Positions 24,537 through 34,454 of a stretch of 50,698 bases of DNA are shown piece after piece. The stretch's first letter is position 1; each line of letters starts with the position of its first letter. The DNA is taken from assembly GCA_937951615.1 (NCBI GenBank), contig CALFBH010000032.1, positions 1 through 50,698 of the forward strand. The letters are read 5' to 3'. The position numbers and the translations under genes were made by a program. Under the pieces are notes generated by a model. It worked only from the letters and a program-made list of their open reading frames with translations, searched no databases and was not told where the DNA came from. Source of the DNA: an uncultured Saprospiraceae bacterium. GTDB taxonomy: Bacteria > Bacteroidota > Bacteroidia > Chitinophagales > Saprospiraceae.

Positions 24537-27500
24537 ATGAGATATTTATCTACGCTTAAAAACTCTTTTCTGGGAAATGCAATTTGTGTTTGTCTTATGA
24601 CTCTTCTGCTGTTTATTGCAGGTACACAAACTGCTGAAGCTTCTCATGCAATGGGAGCTGACCTTACTTACAGTTGTATAAATGATGACACCTACGAAAT
24701 CACCCTGACTTTTTACAGGGATTGTAGTGGTACAACAGCACCAACTTCCCCTCTTATTAATATAAGCTCTGCCACTTGTGGGCAAAGTAGCTCACTTTCT
24801 TTGACCCAACAGGGACCACCAATAGAGATATCGCCAATATGCGATGCTAATATTTCTCAGAGTACCTGTAATGGTGGAACATTGCAAGGGGTTGAGCAAT
24901 ATACTTATACAGGGATTTATACTTTTCCTGCTGATTGTAAGGATTGGATATTGAGTTATTCCCTTTGTTGTAGAAATGGAGCAATTACCAACTCTACCAA
25001 CCCTGAAAATTTTGACATTTATGTAGAAGCCCTGTTGAACAACCTAAGTGTAGATTGTAATAACTCTCCATATTTCACCACTCCACCTGTACCTTATATC
25101 TGTGTCGGGCAGCCATTCAATTATAATCACGGTGTAATTGATGCCGAAGGAGATTCACTGGTTTACTCACTGGTCGATCCATTGAATGCACCTGCCGATC
25201 CAGTTCCTTATCAGCCTGGCTTCAGTTCTTTATATCCGATTTCTACGGTTAGTGGACTGGTTACATTTGATACTGAAACTGGGCAAATGGGACTGACACC
25301 TGATGCCGTTCAAATTGGTATCGTGGCTGTATTGGTTCAGGAATATAGAGATGGACAATTGATTGGCTCCACTATTCGCGATATGCAGGTAGTTGTCATT
25401 AGTTGTAATAATAATGCACCGACAGTTGATTTGCCAACCAATATCTCTGGTGGGCAGTTTGATGGTTCGACCTTTCAGGTATGTGCGGGTAATACCCTTT
25501 CATTTGATATTGATGCCAATGATGCCGATCCAGGAGATATACTTAATGCCATTGATAACATCAGTAGCTCCATTCCTAATGCAACACTTACCCTGACTGG
25601 AACTAATCCGCTTACGGCAAGTTTCAACTGGCCTACTACGGCTGATGATGTAGGAACTTATGGTTTTGCCATTACTGTTGAAGATGATGCTTGTCCTATT
25701 GTTGGTTTTCAGGTACTGGGATATGAAATATTTGTACCAGGGGTCAATATCATGGCTGCTGATACAACAATTTGTCCAGGGGTCATACAGGATATTCAGT
25801 TGGATGCCATTCCTTTCGGAAGTCTAACAGCTGGTACATTTACCTGGTCACCAGCTACCGGACTGGATGATCCAAACCTTCAAAATCCAACAGCAACTGT
25901 AGATCAAACGACAACTTATACTGTAACTTATGACGATGGTGTCTGTATCGTATCCGATGAAGTAGAAATCGTAGCCGATGGCGCATTGGTGGTTACTAGC
26001 GATTGTAGCACTGGTGCAGGCGGTGGCGTACAGCTCCAGGCAACTTATACCGCTACTGTACCTCCTGCCCCACCAGGATGTGGCATTAGCACTGGCCCTT
26101 GTACAGGTCCTTATACAACTTATGATGTAGGAACAGATGTAACAGCAACTGGACCAAGTGGAACAGGTAATGAAGCTGGCTCTCCATATCTCGGTTATTA
26201 CGAAGATGGTCGGACTCAAATCTTATACCTCGCTGCTGATCTTCAGGCAGCTGGTCTTGTTCCAGGATTGATTAGTGAAGCGGGCTTCAATGTTTCTACT
26301 ATCAATAGCTCACAGCCTTATAGCGGTTTTACCATAAAAATGGGTTGTACAGAAATGACAACATTTGCAAATGAATTCATAACAGGATTGGATCAGGTTT
26401 ACACCAATGGCGCAGTAACGCCGGCATTGGGTTGGAATACTTATGTTTTAGATGCCCAGTATGAATGGGATGGTGTTTCCAATTTAATTGTTGAGGTTTG
26501 TTATGATAATAATAGTTGGACAAATTATGACCACGTTTTTTATAGCGCAACAACTTATAATTCCGTTTTATACAGAAGAGTAGATGGTAGTTCTGGTTGT
26601 AACCTGAATCTTCCAACTGCCTCTTTCAACAGACCTAATATTCAGCTCTCTAATTGTGAAGTAGATCCTCCACCACCATCAGTAGTTTTTGATTGGACAC
26701 CAGCTAATGGTGTGGATGACCCAGCAATCGGCAATCCAATAGCTGACCCAAGTGTGAGTACATCATATACGGTAACCGTAACTACTCCAGATTGTTCTTT
26801 TACAGAAACCATCGACATTAGTGCAAATGGTTTCTCCCTGACAGCAACTGGCGAAGATCTGGGTTGTGGCGGCACGACAGGCTCTATCAATATAGATATC
26901 ACAGGGGGTAATGCACCTTATACTTATGACTGGAGTGATAGTTCTTTAAATGGACAAGAAGATCCAACAGGCTTACTTCCTGGCACATATACCGTTACGG
27001 TAATGGATGCAGCAGGTTGTACAGGCATTGTTTCTGCTGATATTACAACATTAGCTTCTTTGGATTTGACTACAGCGATGACCGATGTTACCTGCTTTGG
27101 CGGAACAGATGGGACAGCAGCAATTACTGTGGGTAGCGGTACCGCTCCATTTACCTATAACTGGGATGGTGGCTTATCAGCTACGCCTACGCAAAATGCA
27201 TTATCAGCCGGCACTTATAATATAACCGTAACTGATGTAAATGACTGCGAAAGCATTACTTCTGTTACCATCACAGAACCCACAGAATTAACGGTTGCCA
27301 CTACAGGCGAAACGCTATTATGTGCAGGTGATACGGATGGCGATATTTCTATAACAGCAGCAGGAGGTACTGGAACTTATACCTATACCTGGGACAATGG
27401 TTTACCTTCTACAGGAGTTCAGACCGGACTAAGCGCAGGTACTTATACAGTCACCGTATCAGATGCTAGTGGTTGTGAAGTTATTTCTACAGCGACAATA

Positions 27501-30329
27501 AGCGAACCTGCCGACGCACTAAGCGTCACTTCAGCAGGACAAGATATTCCATGCGCTGGTGATGCCAGTGGTGTAATTGACCTCACCGTTGCAGGTGGTA
27601 CAGGAACTTATACTTATATCTGGGACAACAGTTTGCCTTCGACAGAAGACCAAGCAGGACTGAGTGGTGGAACATATAACTATACAGTATCCGATGCCAA
27701 TGGATGTTCTCTTAATGGCACTGTTGCATTGACAGAACCCGCTACACCAGTTGTAGTAACGGCAACTGGCGAAACACTAGCCTGCCCAGGCGATGCAGAT
27801 GGTGATATTAGCCTTACGGTAAATGGCGGAACAGGTACTTATACCTACAGTTGGAGCAATGGACCAACGACTTCAAGTCAAAACGGACTAGCAACAGGAA
27901 CATATACAGTGACCGTAACAGATAGCAACAACTGTACTGCAGTCACTTCCGCAGTCATTGATGTGGTTAATCCTGTATTAATTACAACAGTAGACGGTAC
28001 AGTAGATTGTGCAAATGATACAGATGGATCAGTTAGTGTCACTGCAACAGGTGGTACGGCTCCATATACTTATGTATGGGATAATGGCGCACCTCCGGTT
28101 TCCAACCCGACAGGACTGACTTCTGGTACTTATAATGTAACAGTATTTGATGCCAATGGATGTTCTGTATCAGACGTTGCGAGCATTACAGCACCAAATG
28201 CCGTAGCCATTACTTTATCCAGCACACCTGTTTCCTGCTTTGGCGGAAATGATGGACTGGCTACCGTAACACCTACAGGCGGTACACCTCCATATACTTA
28301 CTTATGGGGTAATGGACAAACTTTACCAACTGCCACTTCATTAATTGGTGGTGCGGTAAGTATTGCCGTGACTGATGATGCAGGCTGTACGATACAAGCC
28401 AGTGTAACCATTACAGAACCCGCTGAATTAGTAGCGGCTATCAATGCTTCTACTATGACTTCCTGCTTTGACAGTGCTGACGGTACTGCTACAGTCGTAC
28501 CAGCAGGAGGAACACCGCCTTATACCTACGCTTGGGATAATGCAGAAACAACAGCAACAGCAACTAGTCTTTCAGAAGGACTTCATGTTGTCAATATATT
28601 AGATGATAATGGTTGTGCTGTTCAGGCAAATGTTACTGTCGGCGCACCCGCTCAAATACAATTGAGTATTGCAGGTACTGATTTGGATTGCTTCCAGGGA
28701 GGCGATGGTTCTGCTACGGTTACTGTAACTAGTGGAGGTGTTGCACCTTATACTTATGATTGGATTACAGGCGCGACTACAAATAATGTGAATGGACTTG
28801 CCGCAGGTACTTATACTGTGGATGTCATTGATACCAATGGTTGTGTAGAACAAACAAGTGTCACGCTTACAGAACCTTCCGAGGTTGTACTCATCGCAAC
28901 GCTTACGAATAACGCTTCCTGCTTCAATACCGTAGATGGAGGAGCTTCTGTTACAGGTAGTGGTGGTGTTGGCGGCTATACGTTCACCTGGGATAATGGT
29001 GAAATTGGTTCGACAGCAGTTGGTTTAGCACCTGGCGCACATATCGTTACAGGTATAGATGCCAATGGCTGCGAAGCAATTGCAAATGTAACCATCAGCG
29101 CACCGGTCGCTATAGCAACTTCACTGACCAGTACGCCAGCTTCTTGTTTTGGTGGTGATGACGGAACCGCTACTGTAACTGTTACAGGTGGTACACCGCC
29201 ATTCACGTACCTTTGGGACGATGGACAAACGATTGATGCTGCAACAGGTTTGAGTGCAGGTATTCAAAGTGTTATTATTACAGATGCCAATGGTTGTTCT
29301 ACAGAAGAAACAGTTCAGGTCGACCAGCCGAATAGCGCATTGGCGACCAGCCTGACTCCTGATGCACCCTCCTGTTTTGGAGAAGCAGATGGTGCTATCC
29401 AAACACAAACTTCTGGTGGTACAGCTCCATATACTTATACCTGGAGTACTGGTGATACTGGAAATTCTATTTCTGGTGTGGCTTCTGGTGCTTATGAATT
29501 GACTATTACAGATGCCAACAATTGTCAGGTGATAGAAAGTGCTTCACTGGTACAACCTAATGCCATGCAGTTCTCAAGTGTGACCACTGATGTGAATTGC
29601 TTTGGCGGTGATGACGGTACGATTACGGTCAATGTCGCAGGTGGCGTAGGACCTTACTTATATTCACTGGATGGTGAAGATTATATTTTCAGCCCGACTC
29701 AGATTCGTCTGACTGCTGGATCATATACGATATATGTACAAGATGATAATGGCTGTATCCAAACGACAAGTGCCGTAGTGAATGAGCCACCAGAATTGAT
29801 TGTTGATATTATTGATAATACACGCATCAATTATGGCGATAGCGTTATACTGGAAACCAGTGTCAATCAGATTGTTCCAGTAACTTATAGTTGGAATCCG
29901 ACAGAGGATTTGAGTTGTGACAACTGCCCGAATCCAGTTGCCTCTCCCCCATCGCAGACGACTTATAATGTTACAGTGACGACTGACGATGGCTGTGAAG
30001 CTGATGCAGATGTCATTGTTTATATCAATAAAGAACGTCCAGTATTTATTCCAAGTGGCTTTACGCCAAATGGAGATCAGGCAAACGATGTATTTATGGT
30101 ACATGGTGGTTCAGGTGTGGAAACACTGAAAGCTTTCCGCGTATTTGATCGCTGGGGCGAAGCTGTCTTTGAAGTCCGTGATGCACCAGCTAATAATCCT
30201 GAGTTTGGTTGGAATGGTGATTTCAGAGGACAAGAAATGAATCCTGGAGTATTTACCTATTATGTCGAAGTTGTTTTCGAAGATGGTGAAGTCATTCCTT
30301 ATTCTGGTGATGTTACTTTGATTCGATAG
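24537..30329 (+). CDS. SprB-repeat surface protein with T9SS type B sorting domain
   Basis: The protein is 1,930 residues long. The signal peptide ends near AEA-SHAMG. The N-terminal module (about 36-400) is homologous to the whole mature 19736-21187 protein. Next come an Ig-like domain (about 402-480, FTWSPATG), a jelly-roll-like region (about 490-705) and a second Ig-like domain. Thirteen SprB-type repeats (about 762-1745) have the pattern CFGGxDGxAxVTxxGGTxPYTYxWDNG. A last PKD-like domain and a type B (CHU_C, gliding-motility-associated) sorting domain (about 1836-1930, beginning near IPSGFTPNGD) follow. It is probably a T9SS-exported surface adhesin. Unlike the giant adhesin, its repeats are well diverged. 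A TAnnTTTG-like element (24460-24467, TAACTTTA) lies 70 bases upstream. Confidence 0.92.
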   Translation: MRYLSTLKNSFLGNAICVCLMTLLLFIAGTQTAEASHAMGADLTYSCINDDTYEITLTFYRDCSGTTAPTSPLINISSATCGQSSSLSLTQQGPPIEISPICDANISQSTCNGGTLQGVEQYTYTGIYTFPADCKDWILSYSLCCRNGAITNSTNPENFDIYVEALLNNLSVDCNNSPYFTTPPVPYICVGQPFNYNHGVIDAEGDSLVYSLVDPLNAPADPVPYQPGFSSLYPISTVSGLVTFDTETGQMGLTPDAVQIGIVAVLVQEYRDGQLIGSTIRDMQVVVISCNNNAPTVDLPTNISGGQFDGSTFQVCAGNTLSFDIDANDADPGDILNAIDNISSSIPNATLTLTGTNPLTASFNWPTTADDVGTYGFAITVEDDACPIVGFQVLGYEIFVPGVNIMAADTTICPGVIQDIQLDAIPFGSLTAGTFTWSPATGLDDPNLQNPTATVDQTTTYTVTYDDGVCIVSDEVEIVADGALVVTSDCSTGAGGGVQLQATYTATVPPAPPGCGISTGPCTGPYTTYDVGTDVTATGPSGTGNEAGSPYLGYYEDGRTQILYLAADLQAAGLVPGLISEAGFNVSTINSSQPYSGFTIKMGCTEMTTFANEFITGLDQVYTNGAVTPALGWNTYVLDAQYEWDGVSNLIVEVCYDNNSWTNYDHVFYSATTYNSVLYRRVDGSSGCNLNLPTASFNRPNIQLSNCEVDPPPPSVVFDWTPANGVDDPAIGNPIADPSVSTSYTVTVTTPDCSFTETIDISANGFSLTATGEDLGCGGTTGSINIDITGGNAPYTYDWSDSSLNGQEDPTGLLPGTYTVTVMDAAGCTGIVSADITTLASLDLTTAMTDVTCFGGTDGTAAITVGSGTAPFTYNWDGGLSATPTQNALSAGTYNITVTDVNDCESITSVTITEPTELTVATTGETLLCAGDTDGDISITAAGGTGTYTYTWDNGLPSTGVQTGLSAGTYTVTVSDASGCEVISTATISEPADALSVTSAGQDIPCAGDASGVIDLTVAGGTGTYTYIWDNSLPSTEDQAGLSGGTYNYTVSDANGCSLNGTVALTEPATPVVVTATGETLACPGDADGDISLTVNGGTGTYTYSWSNGPTTSSQNGLATGTYTVTVTDSNNCTAVTSAVIDVVNPVLITTVDGTVDCANDTDGSVSVTATGGTAPYTYVWDNGAPPVSNPTGLTSGTYNVTVFDANGCSVSDVASITAPNAVAITLSSTPVSCFGGNDGLATVTPTGGTPPYTYLWGNGQTLPTATSLIGGAVSIAVTDDAGCTIQASVTITEPAELVAAINASTMTSCFDSADGTATVVPAGGTPPYTYAWDNAETTATATSLSEGLHVVNILDDNGCAVQANVTVGAPAQIQLSIAGTDLDCFQGGDGSATVTVTSGGVAPYTYDWITGATTNNVNGLAAGTYTVDVIDTNGCVEQTSVTLTEPSEVVLIATLTNNASCFNTVDGGASVTGSGGVGGYTFTWDNGEIGSTAVGLAPGAHIVTGIDANGCEAIANVTISAPVAIATSLTSTPASCFGGDDGTATVTVTGGTPPFTYLWDDGQTIDAATGLSAGIQSVIITDANGCSTEETVQVDQPNSALATSLTPDAPSCFGEADGAIQTQTSGGTAPYTYTWSTGDTGNSISGVASGAYELTITDANNCQVIESASLVQPNAMQFSSVTTDVNCFGGDDGTITVNVAGGVGPYLYSLDGEDYIFSPTQIRLTAGSYTIYVQDDNGCIQTTSAVVNEPPELIVDIIDNTRINYGDSVILETSVNQIVPVTYSWNPTEDLSCDNCPNPVASPPSQTTYNVTVTTDDGCEADADVIVYINKERPVFIPSGFTPNGDQANDVFMVHGGSGVETLKAFRVFDRWGEAVFEVRDAPANNPEFGWNGDFRGQEMNPGVFTYYVEVVFEDGEVIPYSGDVTLIR

Positions 30330-30333
30330 ATTT

Positions 30334-30440
30334 TTGGTCGATGGTCGATAGTCCATGGTCGATAGAAAAACATTTTGCGCTGCAAAATCCGTAAGTTGAA
30401 TAATTTATAGCCATCGACTATCGACCGTGGACTATGGACA
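30334..30440. repeat. GTCGATAG-family palindromic element, copy A
   Basis: The left arm (30334-30365) is made of GGTCGATGGTCGATAG-type words. The right arm (30411-30439) is its inverted partner; the inner 15 bases pair with one mismatch. The core (30371-30404) contains the hairpin CATTTTG-CGCTG-CAAAAT followed by CCGTAAGTTGAATAAT. It begins five bases after the SprB gene stop. Copies B and C lie at 32424-32554 and 47121-47265. Confidence 0.75.
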
Positions 30441-30442
30441 AT

Positions 30443-30477
30443 AAAGCCTCCTGTATTCTATGAATGCAGGAGGCTTT
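30443..30477. terminator. Hairpin after the SprB protein gene
   Basis: AAAGCCTCCTG (30443-30453) pairs perfectly with CAGGAGGCTTT (30467-30477). There is only a short T run, inside the stem. It lies 17 bases before the acyltransferase start. Confidence 0.6.
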
Positions 30478-30494
30478 ACATTAGAACCTGATTC

Positions 30495-31364
30495 ATGTCG
30501 CAACTACTTTATTACTTATTGATAAAACCACTTTCCTTACTCTCCTTATGGATGCTGTACCGTATTTCCGACCTGATGTTTCTCTTTATTTATTATTTGA
30601 TTCCTTATCGGAAAAAACTAGTGTTCAAAAACCTGAACAAGTCATTTCCTGAAAAAAGCGACAAAGAAATTCAACAAATCGCCCGAAAATTCTATCGGCA
30701 CTTCTGCGACATTATTGTAGAAAGTATCAAACTCTTCAGCATTTCAGAAAAAGAAATTAGGACAAGATGCACAACGGATTCAGATAGTCTGGAAATATTT
30801 GACCAATTAAGTACTGAAAACAAAAGTGTCATCATCTTAGGCGGACATCATAATAATTGGGAAATGGCTGCCTTAGGTTTTAACTCGCTTATCCCACATC
30901 AGACCATCGGTATTTACGCCCCATTAAAAAATATTTTTTTTGATAAAAAACTAAAAGAATCTCGTGGTCGGTTTGGATTGGGGCTGGTTTCTGTCAAAGA
31001 CGTTCAGGAAGCTTTTGAACAGCATGTCGGTCACCAAATCGCCATGATTTTTGCTACGGATCAGTCGCCTTCCAGAAATGCTAAAAAGGTCTATTGGACA
31101 AACTTCCTAAATCAGGATACTGCTGTTTTATTTGGTGCTGAAAAATATGCCCGACAATATAATCTACCCGTCGTTTTTACAACTATATGGCGTATCAGGC
31201 GAGGCTATTATTCTTATACACTTGAAATGCTTGAAGCCTCTCCTGCCGATACTGCGCATGGCGAAATCACTCAAAAACATACTGCAAAATTAGAAGAAAA
31301 TATTCGGCAACAGCCAGAGTCCTGGCTTTGGTCACATAATCGGTGGAAGTTGAAGCGGGAGTAA
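30495..31364 (+). CDS. Lysophospholipid acyltransferase, lipid A acyltransferase (HtrB/LpxL) family
   Basis: The protein is 289 residues long. It has an N-terminal hydrophobic anchor (about 1-38), the acyltransferase HX4E motif in GGHHNNWEM (H118, E123) and a downstream FATDQSPSRNAKKV segment typical of this family, where substrate-binding residues lie. The enzymes add a secondary acyl chain to lipid A precursors at the inner face of the cytoplasmic membrane. Length fits the family (about 290-310). The exact acyl donor and acceptor cannot be read from sequence. The gene stands alone, 165 bases after the SprB gene, behind a repeat element and a hairpin. Confidence 0.88.
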   Translation: MSQLLYYLLIKPLSLLSLWMLYRISDLMFLFIYYLIPYRKKLVFKNLNKSFPEKSDKEIQQIARKFYRHFCDIIVESIKLFSISEKEIRTRCTTDSDSLEIFDQLSTENKSVIILGGHHNNWEMAALGFNSLIPHQTIGIYAPLKNIFFDKKLKESRGRFGLGLVSVKDVQEAFEQHVGHQIAMIFATDQSPSRNAKKVYWTNFLNQDTAVLFGAEKYARQYNLPVVFTTIWRIRRGYYSYTLEMLEASPADTAHGEITQKHTAKLEENIRQQPESWLWSHNRWKLKRE

Positions 31365-31846
31365 GTCGACGTTCAAATTCAAATTCATCCCGATAATTAT
31401 CGGGACAAATTCAAAAATTGCGATACGGTGGGTTGAAACCCTCGCGATTACCCATATCTTTTGCACCTTAGCTTAACCCATCCCCAGCCTTTCCCTTACA
31501 AAAGGAAGGGAGTTGAAAACCAGTTATTTATAGTTTTTCAACTTGTTGAAAGATAACCGTCAGGGTTGAAACCCACCGCTTTTGCGAAACTAACGTCCTG
31601 TTGGCAAAAGCGCAGGGTTTCAACCCTGCGTATTCCAATCACCCAGAAGGGGTGAAATGTTTATAGTCTCCCAATTTGCCAGTTATATGCGACCCCGCCG
31701 GGGTCGAACAACGTTATAATAGCCAGTTTCTATAAACATATCATCCTGTCGGGATGAAAATAGCTGCGAACAGCGAAGGAGGGGGCAACCCTAAATGACT
31801 TCGACATTCAATATTCCTCTGTTCGATATTCGATATTCCTAAGCCC
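31365..31846. repeat. Cluster of short palindromes in a convergent intergenic region
   Basis: No gene is seen in 482 bp. It contains CCCGATAATTATCGGG (31399-31414), the words GGGTTGAAACCC and GGGTTTCAACCC (31431-31626), CACCCAGAAGGGGTG, ATGTTTATAG and its inverse CTATAAACAT (near 31658 and 31731), GACCCCGCCGGGGTC and CATCCTGTCGGGATG. At the right end (31804-31838) is a CGATATTC-family repeat. The organisation resembles clusters of REP-like units known from many bacteria; no transposase is nearby. Confidence 0.7.
31804..31838. repeat. CGATATTC-family repeat, copy D
   Basis: It includes CTGTTCGATATTCGATATT, which is also found at 50648-50666 with a matching ATATTC upstream in both places. The full palindromic version of the family is at 32668-32798. 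Confidence 0.65.
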
Positions 31847-32356
31847 TCAATTCGTAGGCTGCCCATAAGTGCTGCGCGTAAACCTTCTGACCACACTGGT
31901 TGCCCGACTGATTTTGACCTTGAATAAATTATCAAAATCGGTTTCCTGAATCGTGATGTTTTGCGGGCTGCGCATCAGGCTGTCTATGATGACGGGAACA
32001 GTATTACTGTGTCCTACGATGAGGGTATTGGTATTATTGATTCCTCTGAGTTGCCGGATGAGTTCTCCAGTTTGATTGGCAAAAATTTCTGTGGGTGTGA
32101 TGCCGAGTTCTGCGGCGAGGGGTGCTGCTGTCTGTTGGGTGCGTTGGTAATTGGTGACAAAGATGCGGCTGATGTCTTTTCCTGCCAGGCTGTCTTTGAG
32201 GGATACGGCTCTTGCCTGTCCTGCGGCGGATAAGGGCGTGTCTGGGCTACTGTTTGCTTTTTCTGCATGGCGAACGATGTAGAAAGAAGCTGAACAGGAA
32301 GTGAGCAGGATGATGACTGCGAAGATTAGGGCGAATTTGATGCTTTGTTGTATCAT
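31847..32356 (-). CDS. Histidine phosphatase superfamily lipoprotein
   Basis: The protein is 169 residues long with a lipoprotein signal (LLTSC, cysteine 21). The phosphatase motif is YIVRHAEK (R29, H30), where the histidine is the expected phospho-acceptor, followed by QRTQQTA (R72) and VGHSNT (H116), the second catalytic histidine. It is a short single-domain member of the phosphoglycerate mutase/SixA branch. As a lipoprotein it should act outside the cytoplasm, so SixA-like dephosphorylation of Hpt proteins is unlikely; the substrate is unknown. It is flanked on both sides by repeat-rich DNA. Confidence 0.87.
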   Translation of the reverse strand: MIQQSIKFALIFAVIILLTSCSASFYIVRHAEKANSSPDTPLSAAGQARAVSLKDSLAGKDISRIFVTNYQRTQQTAAPLAAELGITPTEIFANQTGELIRQLRGINNTNTLIVGHSNTVPVIIDSLMRSPQNITIQETDFDNLFKVKISRATSVVRRFTRSTYGQPTN

Positions 32357-32423
32357 GGTTTTTTTAATGATGAATTATGAACATGAGTCATCCCGAATTT
32401 TTAGAAAAACAAATATTATAAGC

Positions 32424-32554
32424 GGTCGATCGTCCGCAGTCGATGGCGATGGCTGTATTTTTAGCTTTAAAGCTACCAGCCCGTCCGCAAGCCGTTCAAA
32501 AACTGAAAAATGGAATATTATTGGATTGACAGCCATCGACTATGGACTATCGAC
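32424..32554. repeat. GTCGATAG-family palindromic element, copy B
   Basis: The left arm (32424-32456) has GTCGATCGTCCGCAGTCGAT and GATGGCTGT. The right arm (32529-32554, ACAGCCATCGACTATGGAC...) is its inverted partner. The centre differs from copies A and C and contains the palindrome TAGCTTTAAAGCTA. Its left arm is closest to that of copy C. Confidence 0.7.
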
Positions 32555-32667
32555 ATTCTGAACATTTTTAAAATTCAGGATGATTCATCTTTATATCCTT
32601 TATTTGTTCAAATAGTCACCCTTTTTACTTATAATTTATCTGCCAGCCAACTTCTATCAGCAAAATA

Positions 32668-32798
32668 GAGGAATAACGAATATCGAACCGCAGAATATCG
32701 AATTACGAAGTAATTATCACGTAAAACTGGAATCCCGATATAAGTTGAATAGCAAAACACCTCGATATTCGGTGTTCGTTATTCGTTATTCAACATTC
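32668..32798. repeat. CGATATTC-family palindromic element, copy E
   Basis: The left arm (32668-32707) has GAATAACGAATATCG and GAATATCGAATTACG. The right arm (32763-32798) has CGATATTCGG and GTTCGTTATTCGTTATTC. The centre begins with ATTAC-GAA-GTAAT and contains ATAAGTTGAATAG, similar to the AAGTTGAATA in copies A and C of the other family. Confidence 0.68.
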
Positions 32799-32804
32799 AA
32801 AATT

Positions 32805-34451
32805 TTATGGTAATACGATTATTTTCCCTGCCGCACGTTGGTCGAGATATACAAAATATACCCCTTTCGACCAATCTGTTGTGTTGATGCTGAATGAAAC
32901 CTCTTGATTGGTTTTCGCTGCATACACACGTTTGCCGAGCGCATTATATACTTCGACTTCATTGACTTCTATATCGCCGGTGATGTCAATTTGTACTGTG
33001 CTGGAAGCTGGATTTGGAAAAATATTGACTTCATCTGCTACGGAAATATTTTCATTGGCGACCAGGCAAACGGGTAGTGGATCTGGGTCGAGTTCGATGT
33101 GTCCCTGTTGTGTTAGCGTTCTACCATCAAAAGCCGGATAGTTTTCAAGGTAGCGGGTCATGCGGAATTGTAGATTTTGATTGATGGCAATAGAACTTCC
33201 CTGCCCTACCGCTGTACCGCCAATCATTGGATTTTTATATTCCCAAAGAATATCGCCTGCTGGATTTATTTCAAAAGTATACCCAAACCTTCCCACAGCA
33301 ATGAGCGTGTTGCCATTCATCAGGCGTTGTACGCTGGATAGACCTGTAGACCACATATCCTGCGGTACAGGACGTGTGTAAGACCAGTCGAAATCAGTCG
33401 GTGCGAAAGTGCCATTGCTAATCAGGTAGCTGTCGCTGTAAAAATCGTAGTCTGGTCTGAGCAAATGAACGGAAGAAAAATCTGCCCCTGCCCTATTATT
33501 GAATACGGCAATTTTACCATAATCAGGATGACCGAGCGGCACATCTACCCAATGCGCATCATGTTGGTAAAATAATTTTTGATCGGTAGAATCACCTGCA
33601 CGATAAGTAACTGGATTGCCCCAACGGAATTTCAAATCGCCTAGCGGACCAGCCGCCTGAGTTGTTGTCGTATTATGGTCGATAATCCAGATTTCATTAA
33701 AGGTGGGTACATTCAAAATCAAGTGATCGAGAAAAGGATCGTAGTCAATAGAATTGGAGTGCAGCCAGTCGGCAGGACCGCCATAGAAATTAATATCTAC
33801 TTTATCTTCTTCATTTGCTGGATCGCCGTAATTGTCTTTTGTAGCATCAAAGTCCTGAATCAGGTGATCCCAGACGTGCCATTCCCAAACTACTGTGCCG
33901 CCGCCATTGCCATCGGGTGCTACTTCTACAATATAATCGGGCCATAATTCACCATCATCCAATAAAGCCGGATCTCTGCCTGCCTGGATTGCTTCTGCTT
34001 CTGTCTTGAGTTCCCAGGCAATCATAAACACACTGCCTGTATTAGGGTTCAGCGCAATATCGTGGTGCATTCGTTTCAGTGAATCGTTGATGGTGTATTC
34101 CCAAATCAGGTTATTGTCCCAGTCGCGGACTTCCATTTTTTCACCACCACCACCTGCATGGATGTAGGCATTGGACGCCGAGCCATTGCTCTTTGTGATG
34201 TAGAGATCGCCGTTATCATCCAAATATACGCCATTGCCTGGCTTGTAATTTGTTTCTTCCCAAACATGTACAACCTGACCACAATTATCCAGTAGATAAG
34301 CATTGCCCTGATTGTGCGGATAGTGTAAATTATAGCCTGCTGTAGCCTGCATATTATCGTAAGAGATGAGTCCTACGGTGTTGTTTTGTGCCTGCACCGT
34401 AGTCAGCAGCATCGTCAGTAAAAGTGTTGTGTAAAGTAATTTTTGTTTCAT
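32805..34451 (-). CDS. Arylsulfotransferase-like secreted protein, T9SS type A
   Basis: The protein is 548 residues long with a signal peptide ending near VQAQ. The body resembles the arylsulfotransferase (ASST) family: DNCGQVVHVWEE, VRDWDNNLIWEY, MHHDIALNP, VVWEWHVWDHLIQD, WLHSNSIDYDP, IWIIDHNT and YQHDAHW. Members form a beta-propeller, and true ASST moves sulfate between phenolic compounds. Activity here is uncertain because the catalytic histidine cannot be placed safely. The last 80 residues (FPNPASSTVQID, ending KIIVLP) are a type A sorting domain. It is a tandem paralogue of the 34586-36268 gene, 134 bases away. Confidence 0.85.
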   Translation of the reverse strand: MKQKLLYTTLLLTMLLTTVQAQNNTVGLISYDNMQATAGYNLHYPHNQGNAYLLDNCGQVVHVWEETNYKPGNGVYLDDNGDLYITKSNGSASNAYIHAGGGGEKMEVRDWDNNLIWEYTINDSLKRMHHDIALNPNTGSVFMIAWELKTEAEAIQAGRDPALLDDGELWPDYIVEVAPDGNGGGTVVWEWHVWDHLIQDFDATKDNYGDPANEEDKVDINFYGGPADWLHSNSIDYDPFLDHLILNVPTFNEIWIIDHNTTTTQAAGPLGDLKFRWGNPVTYRAGDSTDQKLFYQHDAHWVDVPLGHPDYGKIAVFNNRAGADFSSVHLLRPDYDFYSDSYLISNGTFAPTDFDWSYTRPVPQDMWSTGLSSVQRLMNGNTLIAVGRFGYTFEINPAGDILWEYKNPMIGGTAVGQGSSIAINQNLQFRMTRYLENYPAFDGRTLTQQGHIELDPDPLPVCLVANENISVADEVNIFPNPASSTVQIDITGDIEVNEVEVYNALGKRVYAAKTNQEVSFSINTTDWSKGVYFVYLDQRAAGKIIVLP

Positions 34452-34454
34452 CGT

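Larger units (their letters stand above)
32357..32804. other. Intergenic region with two palindromic repeats
   Basis: No gene is seen in 448 bp. It holds GTCGATAG-family copy B (32424-32554) and CGATATTC-family copy E (32668-32798). Copy E lies immediately after the arylsulfotransferase-like gene and may serve as its terminator. Confidence 0.7.

Noticed and set aside
31365-32804. A degraded insertion sequence
   Set aside because: No transposase-like reading frame or long terminal inverted repeats were found; only short palindromes are present.
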